A stretch of DNA of 64,000 nt from Halomonas denitrificans (GCF_003056305.1 NZ_PYVX01000008.1:62001-126000); one strand, 5' to 3'; counted from the stretch's first letter, positions 52,812-61,519 are shown. Notes: generated from the sequence alone by a model not told the origin. Translations and numbers: made by a program.

Positions 52812-53780
52812 TCAGGCGTCGGGGATCTCCAGCGCCTGCTGCACCACCGGCCAGGCCGGATCGCCGTCGCGGGTGGTCACGCCCTCGAGGAAGGCCTTGG
52901 TCCTGGCGGGGTTCTCGCGCAGCCACTCCAGGGCCACCTCTTCCGGCTCGCGCTCCTCGTAGCTGAAGCCGCGAATCATCGCGCTCTGGTCATCGGCGGT
53001 GAAGTTGAGCTGGTCGATCAGCCGGGTGGCGTTGGGGTTGGACTCGCTGAACGCCGTGGAGACCAGGGTGCGCACGTCGCTGCGGCCGCCCTCCGGGCCC
53101 CACATGTCCTGGGTGTCGTCCAGGAACCTCACGTTGTATTCGATGTTCATCCAGTGCGGCGTCCAGCCAGCGAAGAGGATCCACTCGTCACGGTCGATGG
53201 CCGCGTCCACGGCGCTCAGCATGCCCGGCGTGGAGGTCTCGGAGAGGTCCCAGTCGCCCAGGCCATAGGTGTCGTTGTCCACCGCCCCGTTGAGGGTGTC
53301 GCTCATCCCGGAGCCAACCTCGATGGAGTAGATGGTGCGGTCGAACTTCTCGGCGACCTCTTCGTCGGCCAGGTCCTCGGCGCTGGTCACCCCCGCCTCG
53401 TAGACGTAGGTCGGCACGGCGAAGCCGAGGCGCGCCCCGTCGACGTTGTTGCCCAGATCGACGATGGCGCCCTTGTCCATGGTGCCGTCGAACATGGCCT
53501 GCTGGGCCGGCAGCCAGGCGGCGAGGAAGGCGTCGACCTCTTCCTGGGTCAGGGCCTCGTAGGTGATGGTGGAACCCAGCTCCTCCTGGGCCACCTCGTA
53601 GCCGAGGGTCTCGAGCAGGGTCTCGGCCAGCGCCGTCTTGACGGTCACGCCGGGCCAGGCCGGCACGGAGAAGCGCACCTGCTCGGGTTCGGCGGCCTGG
53701 GCCACGCTGCTCAGGGCCAGCGGGGCGGCCAGCAGGGTGCCGGCGAGGGCCAGCGTCTGGGGACGAAGAGGCAGGGTCAT
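52812..53780 (-). CDS. Glycine betaine-type ABC transporter substrate-binding protein
   Basis: A periplasmic OpuAC-family receptor (322 residues) for quaternary amines such as glycine betaine, choline or carnitine. The signal peptide ends near VAQAA. Aromatic residues suited to a cation-pi box are visible in SVPAWPGVTVK, LAAWLPAQQAMF, VPTYVYEAG and LFAGWTPHWMN. AAGGAG lies 5 nt before the ATG. No ATPase or permease gene is next to it, so it is an orphan receptor that must work with a distant transporter. Betaine uptake is expected in a halophile. Confidence 0.92.
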   Translation of the reverse strand: MTLPLRPQTLALAGTLLAAPLALSSVAQAAEPEQVRFSVPAWPGVTVKTALAETLLETLGYEVAQEELGSTITYEALTQEEVDAFLAAWLPAQQAMFDGTMDKGAIVDLGNNVDGARLGFAVPTYVYEAGVTSAEDLADEEVAEKFDRTIYSIEVGSGMSDTLNGAVDNDTYGLGDWDLSETSTPGMLSAVDAAIDRDEWILFAGWTPHWMNIEYNVRFLDDTQDMWGPEGGRSDVRTLVSTAFSESNPNATRLIDQLNFTADDQSAMIRGFSYEEREPEEVALEWLRENPARTKAFLEGVTTRDGDPAWPVVQQALEIPDA

Positions 53781-53879
53781 GGGGACTCCTTGGCAGATCA
53801 TGCCGTTGAAAACCAGACCATGACCCTAGGCCGGTCGGCGGCCCCGATCAAGCGAGCGCCGCCAACGCTCCCCCTGCGC

Positions 53880-54413
53880 TCAGTCGCCCTTGCCGGCCAT
53901 GCGGGCCGCCTCGACCACCTCGATCCAGTAGCCGTCGGCGTCCTTCACGAACACCACGTCCTTCATCTTGCCCTGGTCGGCGCGCTTGACGAACTCGACC
54001 TCGTTGGCGTCGAACCAGGCCTGGGCGGCCTCGAGATCCGGCACGCTGAAGCAGATGTGGCCGAAGCCCTGGGGCTCGGCGTTGCCGTCGTGGTAGGCGA
54101 AGTCGTCCTGGGTCTCGGTGCCCCAGTTATGGGTCAGCTCCAGCACGCCGCGCTGGTCGAAGGTCCAGGCGGTGCGTGCATCACGCTCCTCGGGGATCGC
54201 CTCGCCGGCCTCGGGCCGCGCCAGGAAGTAGAGCGAGAACTGCATCTCCTCGAAGTCGAGGCGGCGCAGCACCCGCATGCCGAAGACGCGGGTGTAGAAG
54301 GCCAGCGCCTTCTCGGGATCCTTGATGCGCAGCATGGTGTGGTTGAGGCGAAAGCCTTCGCTCTCGGCGGTCGGGGCCTGGACGCCCGGATGCTGTTCTC
54401 CCTGGAAGCTCAT
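53880..54413 (-). CDS. gloA: Lactoylglutathione lyase (glyoxalase I)
   Basis: Converts the methylglyoxal-glutathione hemithioacetal to S-lactoylglutathione. It is 177 residues, the longer form resembling plant, yeast and Pseudomonas GloA. Metal ligands are visible: His in FRLNHTMLRIKDP, Glu in GVLELTHNWGTE, His in GFGHICFSVPD and Glu in DGYWIEVVE. The additional loop around RDARTAWTFDQR fits the zinc-dependent class. AGGAG precedes the ATG at 54413. Single gene, divergent from the DUF6482 gene. Confidence 0.96.
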   Translation of the reverse strand: MSFQGEQHPGVQAPTAESEGFRLNHTMLRIKDPEKALAFYTRVFGMRVLRRLDFEEMQFSLYFLARPEAGEAIPEERDARTAWTFDQRGVLELTHNWGTETQDDFAYHDGNAEPQGFGHICFSVPDLEAAQAWFDANEVEFVKRADQGKMKDVVFVKDADGYWIEVVEAARMAGKGD

Positions 54414-54637
54414 GCGGGACTCCTGTGTGCGGTAACGGATGAACCGTAATGGATGGCAAAAAAACGCGGCAGGATGCCGCCACGGTGACGAGAATGAAGG
54501 ACGTGGGGACGACGGGCGGGCTTTTCCAGCCCCGGCAGGCACTGCGGCTCGCCATAAAGACGCGAGCGCTCTTGATGTGGCCCGGCAACCTTCTACACTA
54601 GTTGTACAACTCCCGACAACGAAAGAGGCACCACCCC

Positions 54638-54982
54638 ATGTCCATCGCGGCCTACCAGCTGGGTGACCACGTCACCCTCAAGGAAATCGCCAACGCCGTC
54701 GCCCACGGCCTGACGCCCATCGTCGAGGTCGAGTCGATGGACGGCATCTACACCGTGCGCTTCCATCACGCCAACGACGTCTCGGAGCTCTCCGACGCCA
54801 ACGGCAAGACGCGCACCTTCCTCGGCACCGGCGAGATTCGCGACCTGCTCGGCGGCATCGGGCTGACCCACGGCGTGCTCACCTGGGGCGACCAGTGCGG
54901 CGACGAGATGATCGGCGTGCCGGGCCACGCCCTCTCGCCAGACGAGATGCTGGCCAGCGGCACGCGCATCGCCTTTCGCTGA
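54638..54982 (+). CDS. DUF6482 family protein
   Basis: A 114-residue soluble protein of a small family typical of Pseudomonas and Halomonas (DUF6482 by recognition of VEVESMDGIYTVRFHHANDV and GEIRDLLGGIGL). It has the predicted pattern of a beta-sheet with one helix. AAAGAGG lies 9 nt upstream. Its TGA overlaps the next ATG by one base, so it is coupled to the NlpC/P60 gene. Function unknown. Confidence 0.7.
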   Translation: MSIAAYQLGDHVTLKEIANAVAHGLTPIVEVESMDGIYTVRFHHANDVSELSDANGKTRTFLGTGEIRDLLGGIGLTHGVLTWGDQCGDEMIGVPGHALSPDEMLASGTRIAFR

Positions 54983-55476
54983 TGCCTGCCCGTCGATCCG
55001 CCACGGACGGCGCGATCCGGCTGGCGATCGCCCTGCTGATCGCCTGGGTGCTGACGGGCTGCGCGGGCCGTGAGCTCGCCACCCGCGACGAGGCGGGCGC
55101 GCTCTCCATCGATCGCGCGCTGATCCTCGCCGAGGCCAGGCGCTCCCTCGGCATCCCCTACCGCTACGGCGGCACCGGCGAGCGCGGCCTGGACTGCTCG
55201 GGCCTGGTGCAGCGCGCCTACGCCCGCGCCGGCATCCGAGTGCCGCGCACCACCCGGGCGCAGTTCGAGGCCCTGCCGCGAGTCGCCGAGGCGCGCCCCG
55301 GCGACCTGCTCTTCTTCGCCACCGCCGGCGGCCGCCGGCCGAGCCACGTCGGCATCTACCTGGGCGACGGCGAGATGATCCACGCGCCGGGACGCGGTCG
55401 CCACGTCACCACTACCGCCCTGGCCCTGGACTACTGGCAGGAGCGCTTCCTGGGCGCCGCCGCCCCCGCGCCCTGA
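54982..55476 (+). CDS. NlpC/P60 family lipoprotein (peptidoglycan endopeptidase)
   Basis: A 164-residue envelope hydrolase. The N-terminal signal ends in lipobox VLTGCAG (Cys about residue 26). The catalytic domain has Cys in GLDCSGLVQRAYARAG, His in RPSHVGIYLGDGEMIHAPGR, the second polar residue being the His in MIHAPG, all intact. Related to Spr/MepS-type DL-endopeptidases that cut cross-links between peptide stems. Start overlaps the DUF6482 stop. A paralogue-rich family, so the exact cellular role is not assigned. Confidence 0.92.
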   Translation: MPARRSATDGAIRLAIALLIAWVLTGCAGRELATRDEAGALSIDRALILAEARRSLGIPYRYGGTGERGLDCSGLVQRAYARAGIRVPRTTRAQFEALPRVAEARPGDLLFFATAGGRRPSHVGIYLGDGEMIHAPGRGRHVTTTALALDYWQERFLGAAAPAP

Positions 55477-55509
55477 GCCTCGTCCTCTGATGAGCACTGG
55501 CTCGCGCGC

Positions 55510-55526
55510 CTTAAGCCCTCGTTAAG
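55510..55526 (+). promoter_or_regulatory. QseB/PmrA-type direct-repeat box upstream of the hemolysin cluster
   Basis: CTTAAG-CCCTC-GTTAAG, with TTAAG repeats 11 bp apart, as bound by OmpR-type regulators of the QseB/PmrA group (consensus YTTAAK-N5-YTTAAK). It lies 45 bp before the first gene, overlapping the expected -35 region. The same box precedes the gene at 61520. Confidence 0.75.
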
Positions 55527-55570
55527 TTGACCCACCCACAGTATCGGGGACACGTCATGGAGACGCCCCG

Positions 55571-56269
55571 ATGTCGATCCCCGATCCCGTTCTTACCCTT
55601 GCTTCCGGCCACGGCGCGCCGACGGCCCCGCGTGACAGGGAGCCAGCGAGAGCCGCGGCCGCCCCGTTCGCCTGGCGAGAGGGCCGCCACTGGTACGAGC
55701 GCCGCCGCCTGGAGCGGCTGGTGCGCCGCTGCTTCGCCGCCGAGCACGGCGCCCGCATCCACCACTTCCTGCCGCGCCTCTTCGGGCTCTGGCAGGGCGA
55801 CGCGCCCCTGGCGGCGGTCGGCGCGGGCCGCGCCGGCGACGGGCCGCTCTTCCAGGAGCACTACCTGGACGCGCCCGTCGAGGCGTTCCTCTCCCGTCAC
55901 CTCGGCCACCCCGTCGGCCGCGACGCCATCGCCGAGATCGGCAACCTGGCGAGCCTGCGCCGCGGCCTGCAGCGCCGCCTCTTCGTGCCGCTGATCGATC
56001 AGCTGGTCGCCGACGGCCTCGAATGGGTGGTGTTCACCGCGACGCCCACGGTGACCAACGGCATCCGCCGGCTGGGCATCGCACTCGAGCCGCTCTGCGT
56101 CGCCGACCCGACGCGGCTGGGCGAGGCGCAGGCGGGCTGGGGCCGCTACTACGATCACCGGCCGCGGGTGATGGCCGGCGACCTGCGCCGGGCCCACGTC
56201 ACGCTCACCGAGCGCGGACTGCTGGGCCCGGCGCGACCCGGGGAGGTCGACCATGCGCCGCGGCACTGA
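55571..56269 (+). CDS. Thermostable hemolysin family protein (GNAT-like fold)
   Basis: A 232-residue protein matching the thermostable-hemolysin family, named for a Vibrio protein. The core pattern is EIGNLASLRRGLQRRLFVPL, then WVVFTATPTVTNGIRRLGIA and LEPLCVADPTRL, which resembles acyl-homoserine-lactone synthases and other GNAT-type acyltransferases, so an acyl-transfer role is more plausible than pore formation. No signal peptide. First gene of the cluster; its 3' end overlaps the ligase gene by 17 nt. Family assignment good, function inferred. Confidence 0.85.
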   Translation: MSIPDPVLTLASGHGAPTAPRDREPARAAAAPFAWREGRHWYERRRLERLVRRCFAAEHGARIHHFLPRLFGLWQGDAPLAAVGAGRAGDGPLFQEHYLDAPVEAFLSRHLGHPVGRDAIAEIGNLASLRRGLQRRLFVPLIDQLVADGLEWVVFTATPTVTNGIRRLGIALEPLCVADPTRLGEAQAGWGRYYDHRPRVMAGDLRRAHVTLTERGLLGPARPGEVDHAPRH

Positions 56270-58430
56270 GGCCCTGTTCGCGCGCCTGGCGCACCACGCC
56301 GAGGCGAGTCCCGACACCCCGGCCCTGGACGACGGCCGGCGACGCATCGCCTACGGCGCGCTGCCCTGCGAGATCGCCGCGCGCCGCGCCCGCCTCGACG
56401 CCCAGGGCGCCCGGCGAGTCGGGCTGGCGCTGGACAACGGCCTCGACTGGGCACTCTGGCACCTCGCCCTGCTGGCCGCGGACCGCGTCGACGTGCCGGT
56501 CCCCGCCTTCTTCAGCGCGGCCCAGCGCCGCCACCTGGTGGCGCGGGCCGGCCTGGACGCCTGGATCGGCCCCGGCGCCACGGCGCTCGGCTTCTCGGCA
56601 GGCCCCGACCCGGCCATCGTCCGCCGGCGGGTGGCCTCAGCGCCCGCGCTGCATGAAGGCACCGGCATGATCACCTTCACCTCCGGCACCAGCGGCGAGC
56701 CCAAGGGGGTGTGCCTCGACCGCGCGGCGCCGCTGCGTGTCGCCGAGAGCCTCGCCGAAGCGATGGCGCCGCTCGGCCTGCGGCGCCACCTCGCCATGCT
56801 GCCCCTGGCCACCCTGCTGGAGAACATCGGCGGCCTCTACGTGCCGCTGTGGCTGGGCGCCACCGCCGCCCTGCCCGGGACCGCCGAGCTGGGCTGGACC
56901 GGTGGCAGCGGCTTCGATCCCCACCGCGCCCTCGCGGCCCTCGCGGCCTTTCGCCCCCACAGCCTGATCCTGGTGCCCCAGCTGCTGCAGGCGCTGGTCG
57001 AGCATTCACCGCAGGCCCCCGCCGGGCTGCGCGTGGTCGCGGTGGGCGGGGCGCCGGTCGCCGCGTCGCTGCTCGACAGGGCCCGCGACGGCGGCTGGCC
57101 GGTCGTCGAGGGCTACGGCCTCTCGGAGGCCGCCTCGGTGGTCTGCCTCAACCGCCCCGGCGAGCCCGCCCGCGGCGTAGGCCGCCCGCTGCCTCATGCC
57201 CGGATCCGCGTCGCCGCCGACGGCGAGGTCTGGGTGGGCGGCGCCACCATGCTCGGCTACCTGGGCGAGCCGCCGCTGGCCGATTGGCACCCAAGCGGCG
57301 ATCTCGGCCACTGGCAGGGTGAGCACCTGGTGCTCGACGGCCGCCGCCGCGACGTCTTCATCACCGCCTACGGCCGCAACGTCGATCCCCAGTGGGTGGA
57401 GGGCGAACTCTGCGCGCAGCCGGCCATCGCCCAGGCGCTGGTCCACGGCGAGGCGCTGGCGCACAACCGGGCGCTGATCGTGCCCGCCGACCCCGCGCTC
57501 GACGACCGCGCCCTGGAGACGGCGATCGCCTGCGCCAATGCCGAGCTGCCCGACTATGCCCGAGTCGGCGAGTGGCGCCGCTGCCTGCCCTTCACCCCCG
57601 ACAACCACCAGCTGACGGCCAACGGCCGCCTGCGCCGCGACGTCCTCCACGCCGCCTACCGCGACTGGCTCCTGCGCCCCACCGAGGCGCCGCCGCGGCC
57701 CACCTCCGACCCGTCCATTCCCACAAGGAGCAACGCCATGACCGCCTACCAGCACCTGCAGGACGCCACCCGCGCCGAGCGCGACTGGCTGCTGGCCGCC
57801 CCGCTGCTGACCCGCGCCCTGACTGGCGAGGTGAGCCGCGAGGAGTACCTGGCCTTTCTCGGCCAGGCCTACCACCACGTGCGCTTCACGGTACCGCTGA
57901 TGATGGCCTGCGGGGCACGCCTGCCCGAGCGCCTAGGCTGGCTGCGCAGCGCCCTGGTGGAGTACATCGAGGAGGAGCACGGCCACGAGCAGTGGATCCT
58001 CGACGACATCCGCGCCGCCGGCGGTGATGCCGAGGCGGCGGCCGCCGCCCCGCCCGCGCCGGCCACGACGCTGATGGTCTCCCACGTGCGGGACGTCATC
58101 GCCCACGGCAACCCGGTGGGCTTCTTCGGCATGGTGCAGGTGCTCGAGGGCACCAGCACGGCGATCGCCACCCGGGCCGCCGAGGGGCTCCAGGCGAGCC
58201 TCGGCCTGCCGGACGAGGCAGTGCGCTACCTGACCTCCCACGGCAGCCTCGACATCGGCCACCTGGCCTTCTTCGAGGGCCTGATGAACCGCCTCGAGGG
58301 CGGAGACCTGGCGGCGGTGATCGACACCGCGAAGATGGTCTATCGCCTCTATGGCGCCATGTTCCGCGGCGTCACCGCCCGGTGCGCCGGCGGCGACGCG
58401 ACCCGGGAGCTCACCGATGCGCTGGTCTAG
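56253..58430 (+). CDS. Fusion: AMP-dependent acyl ligase + heme-oxygenase-like diiron enzyme
   Basis: A 725-residue protein. Residues 1-480 are an ANL-superfamily ligase: P-loop TFTSGTSGEPKGVCLD, GYGLSEAASVVCLN, and hinge GRRRDVFITAYGRNVDP. The A10 motif reads ANGRLRRD with Arg459 where a catalytic Lys is usual. Residues 496-725 are a TenA/heme-oxygenase-like domain with diiron-type ligand patterns VEYIEEEHGHEQWIL and LDIGHLAFFEG. The linker contains an intact AAGGAG and ATG (57738), the start of a separate gene in the usual arrangement, so the second domain may also be made alone. The end overlaps the SDR gene by 14 nt. Confidence 0.85.
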   Translation: MRRGTEALFARLAHHAEASPDTPALDDGRRRIAYGALPCEIAARRARLDAQGARRVGLALDNGLDWALWHLALLAADRVDVPVPAFFSAAQRRHLVARAGLDAWIGPGATALGFSAGPDPAIVRRRVASAPALHEGTGMITFTSGTSGEPKGVCLDRAAPLRVAESLAEAMAPLGLRRHLAMLPLATLLENIGGLYVPLWLGATAALPGTAELGWTGGSGFDPHRALAALAAFRPHSLILVPQLLQALVEHSPQAPAGLRVVAVGGAPVAASLLDRARDGGWPVVEGYGLSEAASVVCLNRPGEPARGVGRPLPHARIRVAADGEVWVGGATMLGYLGEPPLADWHPSGDLGHWQGEHLVLDGRRRDVFITAYGRNVDPQWVEGELCAQPAIAQALVHGEALAHNRALIVPADPALDDRALETAIACANAELPDYARVGEWRRCLPFTPDNHQLTANGRLRRDVLHAAYRDWLLRPTEAPPRPTSDPSIPTRSNAMTAYQHLQDATRAERDWLLAAPLLTRALTGEVSREEYLAFLGQAYHHVRFTVPLMMACGARLPERLGWLRSALVEYIEEEHGHEQWILDDIRAAGGDAEAAAAAPPAPATTLMVSHVRDVIAHGNPVGFFGMVQVLEGTSTAIATRAAEGLQASLGLPDEAVRYLTSHGSLDIGHLAFFEGLMNRLEGGDLAAVIDTAKMVYRLYGAMFRGVTARCAGGDATRELTDALV
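57725..57740 (+). promoter_or_regulatory. Internal ribosome-binding site and start codon inside the fused gene
   Basis: AAGGAG followed 7 nt later by ATG at 57738, in frame with the upstream ligase and marking residue 496. It would produce the 230-residue diiron domain by itself. Confidence 0.7.
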
Positions 58431-59259
58431 AAAGCCCTGGTCCAACCCGCTGCCCGAGGGCGGCTGGGCCGCCCAGACGGTGCTGCTCACCGGGGCGAGC
58501 GGCGGCATCGGCGAGGCCCTGGTCGACGAGCTGGCGAACGCCGGCGCGCGGCTGCTGATCACCGGTCGCCGCCGGGAGGCCCTCGACGCCCTGGCGGCGC
58601 GCCACCCGGAGCGGGTGACGGTCGTCGCCGCCGACCTGACCCGCGGCGAGGAGCGCCGGCGGCTGGTCGAGGCGGCCGTCGAGGCGGGCTGCACCATGCT
58701 GATCAACGCCGCCGGGGTGAACCGGGCGGGGCTCTTCGAGGCCACGAGCGACGACGAGCTCGAGGCGCTGGTCACCCTCAACCTCACCAGCACCCTGCAG
58801 CTGACCCGCGCGCTGCTGCCCCGGCTGCTCGCCGCCGAGCACGGCTGGGTGGTCAACCTGGGCTCGACCTTCGGCACCCTCGGCTATCCCGGCCAGGTCG
58901 GCTACTGCGCCACCAAGTTCGCCCTGCGGGGCTTCACCGAGGCGCTGCGCCGGGAGCTCTCCGACACCCGGGTCCACGTGCTGCACGTCGCCCCCCGGGC
59001 CACCCGCACCGCCATGAACGCCCCGGAGGTCGAGGCGATGAACCGCGCGCTGGGCAACGCCATGGACAACCCCCAGCCGGTCGCCCGCCGGGTCCGCCAG
59101 GCCATCGAGGCCGGGCGCGAGGAGACCCAGCTGGGCGGCCCGGAGCGGCTCTTCGCCCGGCTCAACGCCATCGCCCCGGGCCTGGTCGACCGGGCCCTGC
59201 GCCGCCAGCTGCCCACCATCCGCCGCTTCCTCGCAGGGCCCAGAGGCGAGACGCCGTGA
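58417..59259 (+). CDS. SDR-family short-chain dehydrogenase/reductase
   Basis: A 280-residue classical SDR: cofactor motif TGASGGIGEALVDELA, NAAG (INAAGVNRAGL), catalytic Ser in VNLGSTFGTLGYPGQ and YxxxK in GYCATKFALRGF. The C-terminal 60 residues are an extra helical region (RLFARLNAIAPGLVDRALRR) typical of SDRs acting on acyl or lipid substrates. It overlaps the end of the fused gene and probably acts in the same pathway, oxidising or reducing the product. Substrate unknown. Confidence 0.9.
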   Translation: MRWSRKPWSNPLPEGGWAAQTVLLTGASGGIGEALVDELANAGARLLITGRRREALDALAARHPERVTVVAADLTRGEERRRLVEAAVEAGCTMLINAAGVNRAGLFEATSDDELEALVTLNLTSTLQLTRALLPRLLAAEHGWVVNLGSTFGTLGYPGQVGYCATKFALRGFTEALRRELSDTRVHVLHVAPRATRTAMNAPEVEAMNRALGNAMDNPQPVARRVRQAIEAGREETQLGGPERLFARLNAIAPGLVDRALRRQLPTIRRFLAGPRGETP

Positions 59260-59352
59260 CCCGCGAGCCGCCCCGGGACTCGACAGCCGCCCCGTGCGCG
59301 GCGACTATCCCGACAGCGACACCGCCGAACACGCCCCTTGCAAGGACAGGAC

Positions 59353-60021
59353 ATGCGCATACTGCTGGTGGAGGATGACCCCAGCCTGGCCGCGGGCATC
59401 CGCCTGGCGCTCAAGCCCGAACACTACGCCGTGGACCTGCTGGCCGATGGCCGCCAGGCCCTGGCGGCACTGCAGGGCGACGAGCCCTTCGACGCCGTGA
59501 TCCTCGATCTGGGCCTGCCCGGGCTCGACGGCATGCGGGTGCTCGAGGCGGTGCGACGGCGGGGCAACCGCGTGCCGGTGCTGGTGCTGACCGCCCGGGA
59601 CGGCATCGATGACCGTATCGCCGGCCTCGACGCTGGCGCCGACGACTACCTGATCAAGCCCTTCCAGGTCGACGAGCTCAAGGCGCGCCTGCGCGCCCTG
59701 CTGCGTCGCAGCCAGGGGCAGGCCAGCCACGTGCTGGAGGCGCGCGGCATCCGCCTCGACCCCGCCACCCACAGCGTCAGCTTTCGGGAGACGCCCGTGG
59801 CGCTGTCGCGGCGCGAGTTCGCCCTGCTGCAGGAGTTCCTCAGCCATCCGGGGCGGGTCTTCACCCGCGACACCCTGACCCGGCTGGTCTACGGCTGGGA
59901 CGAGGAGGTGGAGAGCAACGCCATCGAGGTGCACGTCCATCACCTGCGCCGCAAGCTCTTCCCCGAGCTGATCCGCACCGTGCGCGGCATCGGCTACGTG
60001 ATGGACAAGACGCCCTCATGA
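59353..60021 (+). CDS. OmpR-family response regulator (QseB/PmrA type)
   Basis: A 222-residue two-component regulator. Receiver with phospho-Asp in AVILDLGLPGLDG and Lys in YLIKPFQVDEL; C-terminal winged helix ending with the recognition segment ESNAIEVHVHHLRRKL and beta-hairpin TVRGIGYVMD. This pattern is characteristic of the QseB/PmrA subgroup, whose boxes (CTTAA-N6-CTTAA) match those at 55510 and 61437. It is 94 nt downstream of the SDR gene and its TGA overlaps the kinase ATG (ATGA). Confidence 0.95.
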   Translation: MRILLVEDDPSLAAGIRLALKPEHYAVDLLADGRQALAALQGDEPFDAVILDLGLPGLDGMRVLEAVRRRGNRVPVLVLTARDGIDDRIAGLDAGADDYLIKPFQVDELKARLRALLRRSQGQASHVLEARGIRLDPATHSVSFRETPVALSRREFALLQEFLSHPGRVFTRDTLTRLVYGWDEEVESNAIEVHVHHLRRKLFPELIRTVRGIGYVMDKTPS

Positions 60022-61406
60022 CCTCGATCCGCCGCCGCACCCTCGGCGTGGTGCTGCTGGTCTTCGCCCTGAGCATGCTGGTGATCGGGCTGACCAGCTA
60101 CCGCGACGCCGCCCACGAGGTGGAGGAGCTCTTCGACGCCAGGCTGGCCCAGAACGCCCGGCTGCTGGAGGGGCTGGTGGGCGCCCCGCTTCCCGACGAT
60201 CAGCGCCAGGCGCTGCTGGACAGCATCGGCACGGCGCTGCAGCGCGGCGACGAGGCCCCGGGGCCGGTGGTGCGCCACCCCTACGAGAGCAAGCTGATCT
60301 TCCAGGCCTGGCGGGACGAGACCCTGCTGCTGCGCTCCGCCGAGGCCCCCGAGGCGCCGCTCACGCCGCTGCGCAACGGCTTCGGTCGCGCGCGCCTCGA
60401 TGACTACGAGTGGCGGGTCTTCGCCCTGGACGCCCCGGGCAACCCGCGGCGGGTGCTGGTGGCGGAGCGCGAGGACGTGCGCGGCGAGCTGGTCACCGCC
60501 ATCGCCCTGCGCACCCTGATGCCGGACCTGCTGGGGCTGCCGGTGCTGGGCCTGCTGCTGTGGTGGGCCATCGGCTGGGGCCTGCGGCCGCTGTCGCAGC
60601 TGGCCGCGCAGATTCGCAGCCGCGATCCCCAGAACCTGCAGCCGCTGGTCATGCAGCGGCTGCCCCGGGAGCTTGAGACCATCGCCGGTGCCCTCAACCG
60701 GCTGCTCGAGCGGATCCGCGCCCTGCGCGCCCGGGAGCAGCGCTTCATCGCCGACGCCGCCCACGAGCTGCGCACGCCACTGGCCGTGCTCGACCTCCAC
60801 GCCCAGAACGCCCTGGCCGCCGACGACCCCGAGGACCGCCGCGAGGCGCTCGACAAGCTGCGCGGCGGCGTGGCCCGGGCCACGCGGATGGTCTCGCAGC
60901 TGCTCACCCTGGCCCGGCTCGAGCCCGAGCAGGAGGGCGACGGCCAGGTGCAGGAGATCGCGCTGCTGCCCGAGGCGCGGGAGGCGCTGGCCAAGCTGAT
61001 GCCGCTGGCCGTGGAGGGTCGCCAGGAGCTGCAGCTGGAGGCCGACGAGACGGCGGACTGGCGGCTCGAGGTGGAACCCGGCACGGTCGACACCCTGCTG
61101 CAGAATCTGGTCGGCAACGCCCTGCAGCACTCGCCGGCGGACGCCCTGATCCGCATCGTGCTCACCGCCGCGCAGGACGCCGTGACGATCACCGTGGAGG
61201 ACCAGGGACCGGGCATACCGGCAGAGCAGCGCCAGCAGGTGCTGGCGCGCTTCCATCGTGGCGGCCCCGGCGCCGGGGCGGGCCTCGGGCTCTCCATCGT
61301 CGACCGCCTGCTGCAGCGCCACCGCGGCGGCCTGCGACTCGACGAGGCCCCGGGCGGCGGGCTGCGCGTCACGGCCTCGCTGCCGAGGACCCGGCGCGCC
61401 GCCTGA
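60018..61406 (+). CDS. Sensor histidine kinase (QseC/PmrB-like)
   Basis: A 462-residue membrane kinase. TM1 is near residues 10-28, a periplasmic domain of about 135 residues follows (rich in acidic residues, DAAHEVEELFDARL), TM2 is near 165-187, then a HAMP-like linker, H-box FIADAAHELRTPLAVLDLHA, N-box NLVGNALQHSP, and G-boxes EDQGPGIP and GAGLGLSIVDRL. Pairs with the regulator upstream. The signal is unknown; the product of the preceding biosynthetic genes is a candidate. Confidence 0.95.
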   Translation: MTSIRRRTLGVVLLVFALSMLVIGLTSYRDAAHEVEELFDARLAQNARLLEGLVGAPLPDDQRQALLDSIGTALQRGDEAPGPVVRHPYESKLIFQAWRDETLLLRSAEAPEAPLTPLRNGFGRARLDDYEWRVFALDAPGNPRRVLVAEREDVRGELVTAIALRTLMPDLLGLPVLGLLLWWAIGWGLRPLSQLAAQIRSRDPQNLQPLVMQRLPRELETIAGALNRLLERIRALRAREQRFIADAAHELRTPLAVLDLHAQNALAADDPEDRREALDKLRGGVARATRMVSQLLTLARLEPEQEGDGQVQEIALLPEAREALAKLMPLAVEGRQELQLEADETADWRLEVEPGTVDTLLQNLVGNALQHSPADALIRIVLTAAQDAVTITVEDQGPGIPAEQRQQVLARFHRGGPGAGAGLGLSIVDRLLQRHRGGLRLDEAPGGGLRVTASLPRTRRAA

Positions 61407-61436
61407 GCGGCGAGCGTCACGCGACGGTCATCTCCC

Positions 61437-61453
61437 CTTAAGCGGTCGTTAAG
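61437..61453 (+). promoter_or_regulatory. Second QseB/PmrA-type direct-repeat box
   Basis: CTTAAG-CGGTC-GTTAAG, matching the box at 55510-55526 in both half-sites and the last two spacer bases. It lies 67 bp before the start of the membrane-protein gene. Confidence 0.75.
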
Positions 61454-61519
61454 GCACCCGCCGTAGCGTCAAGGGTGCGGGGCCGGTGTGCGGCCCGACC
61501 ATGACGAGGAGACGACCGC

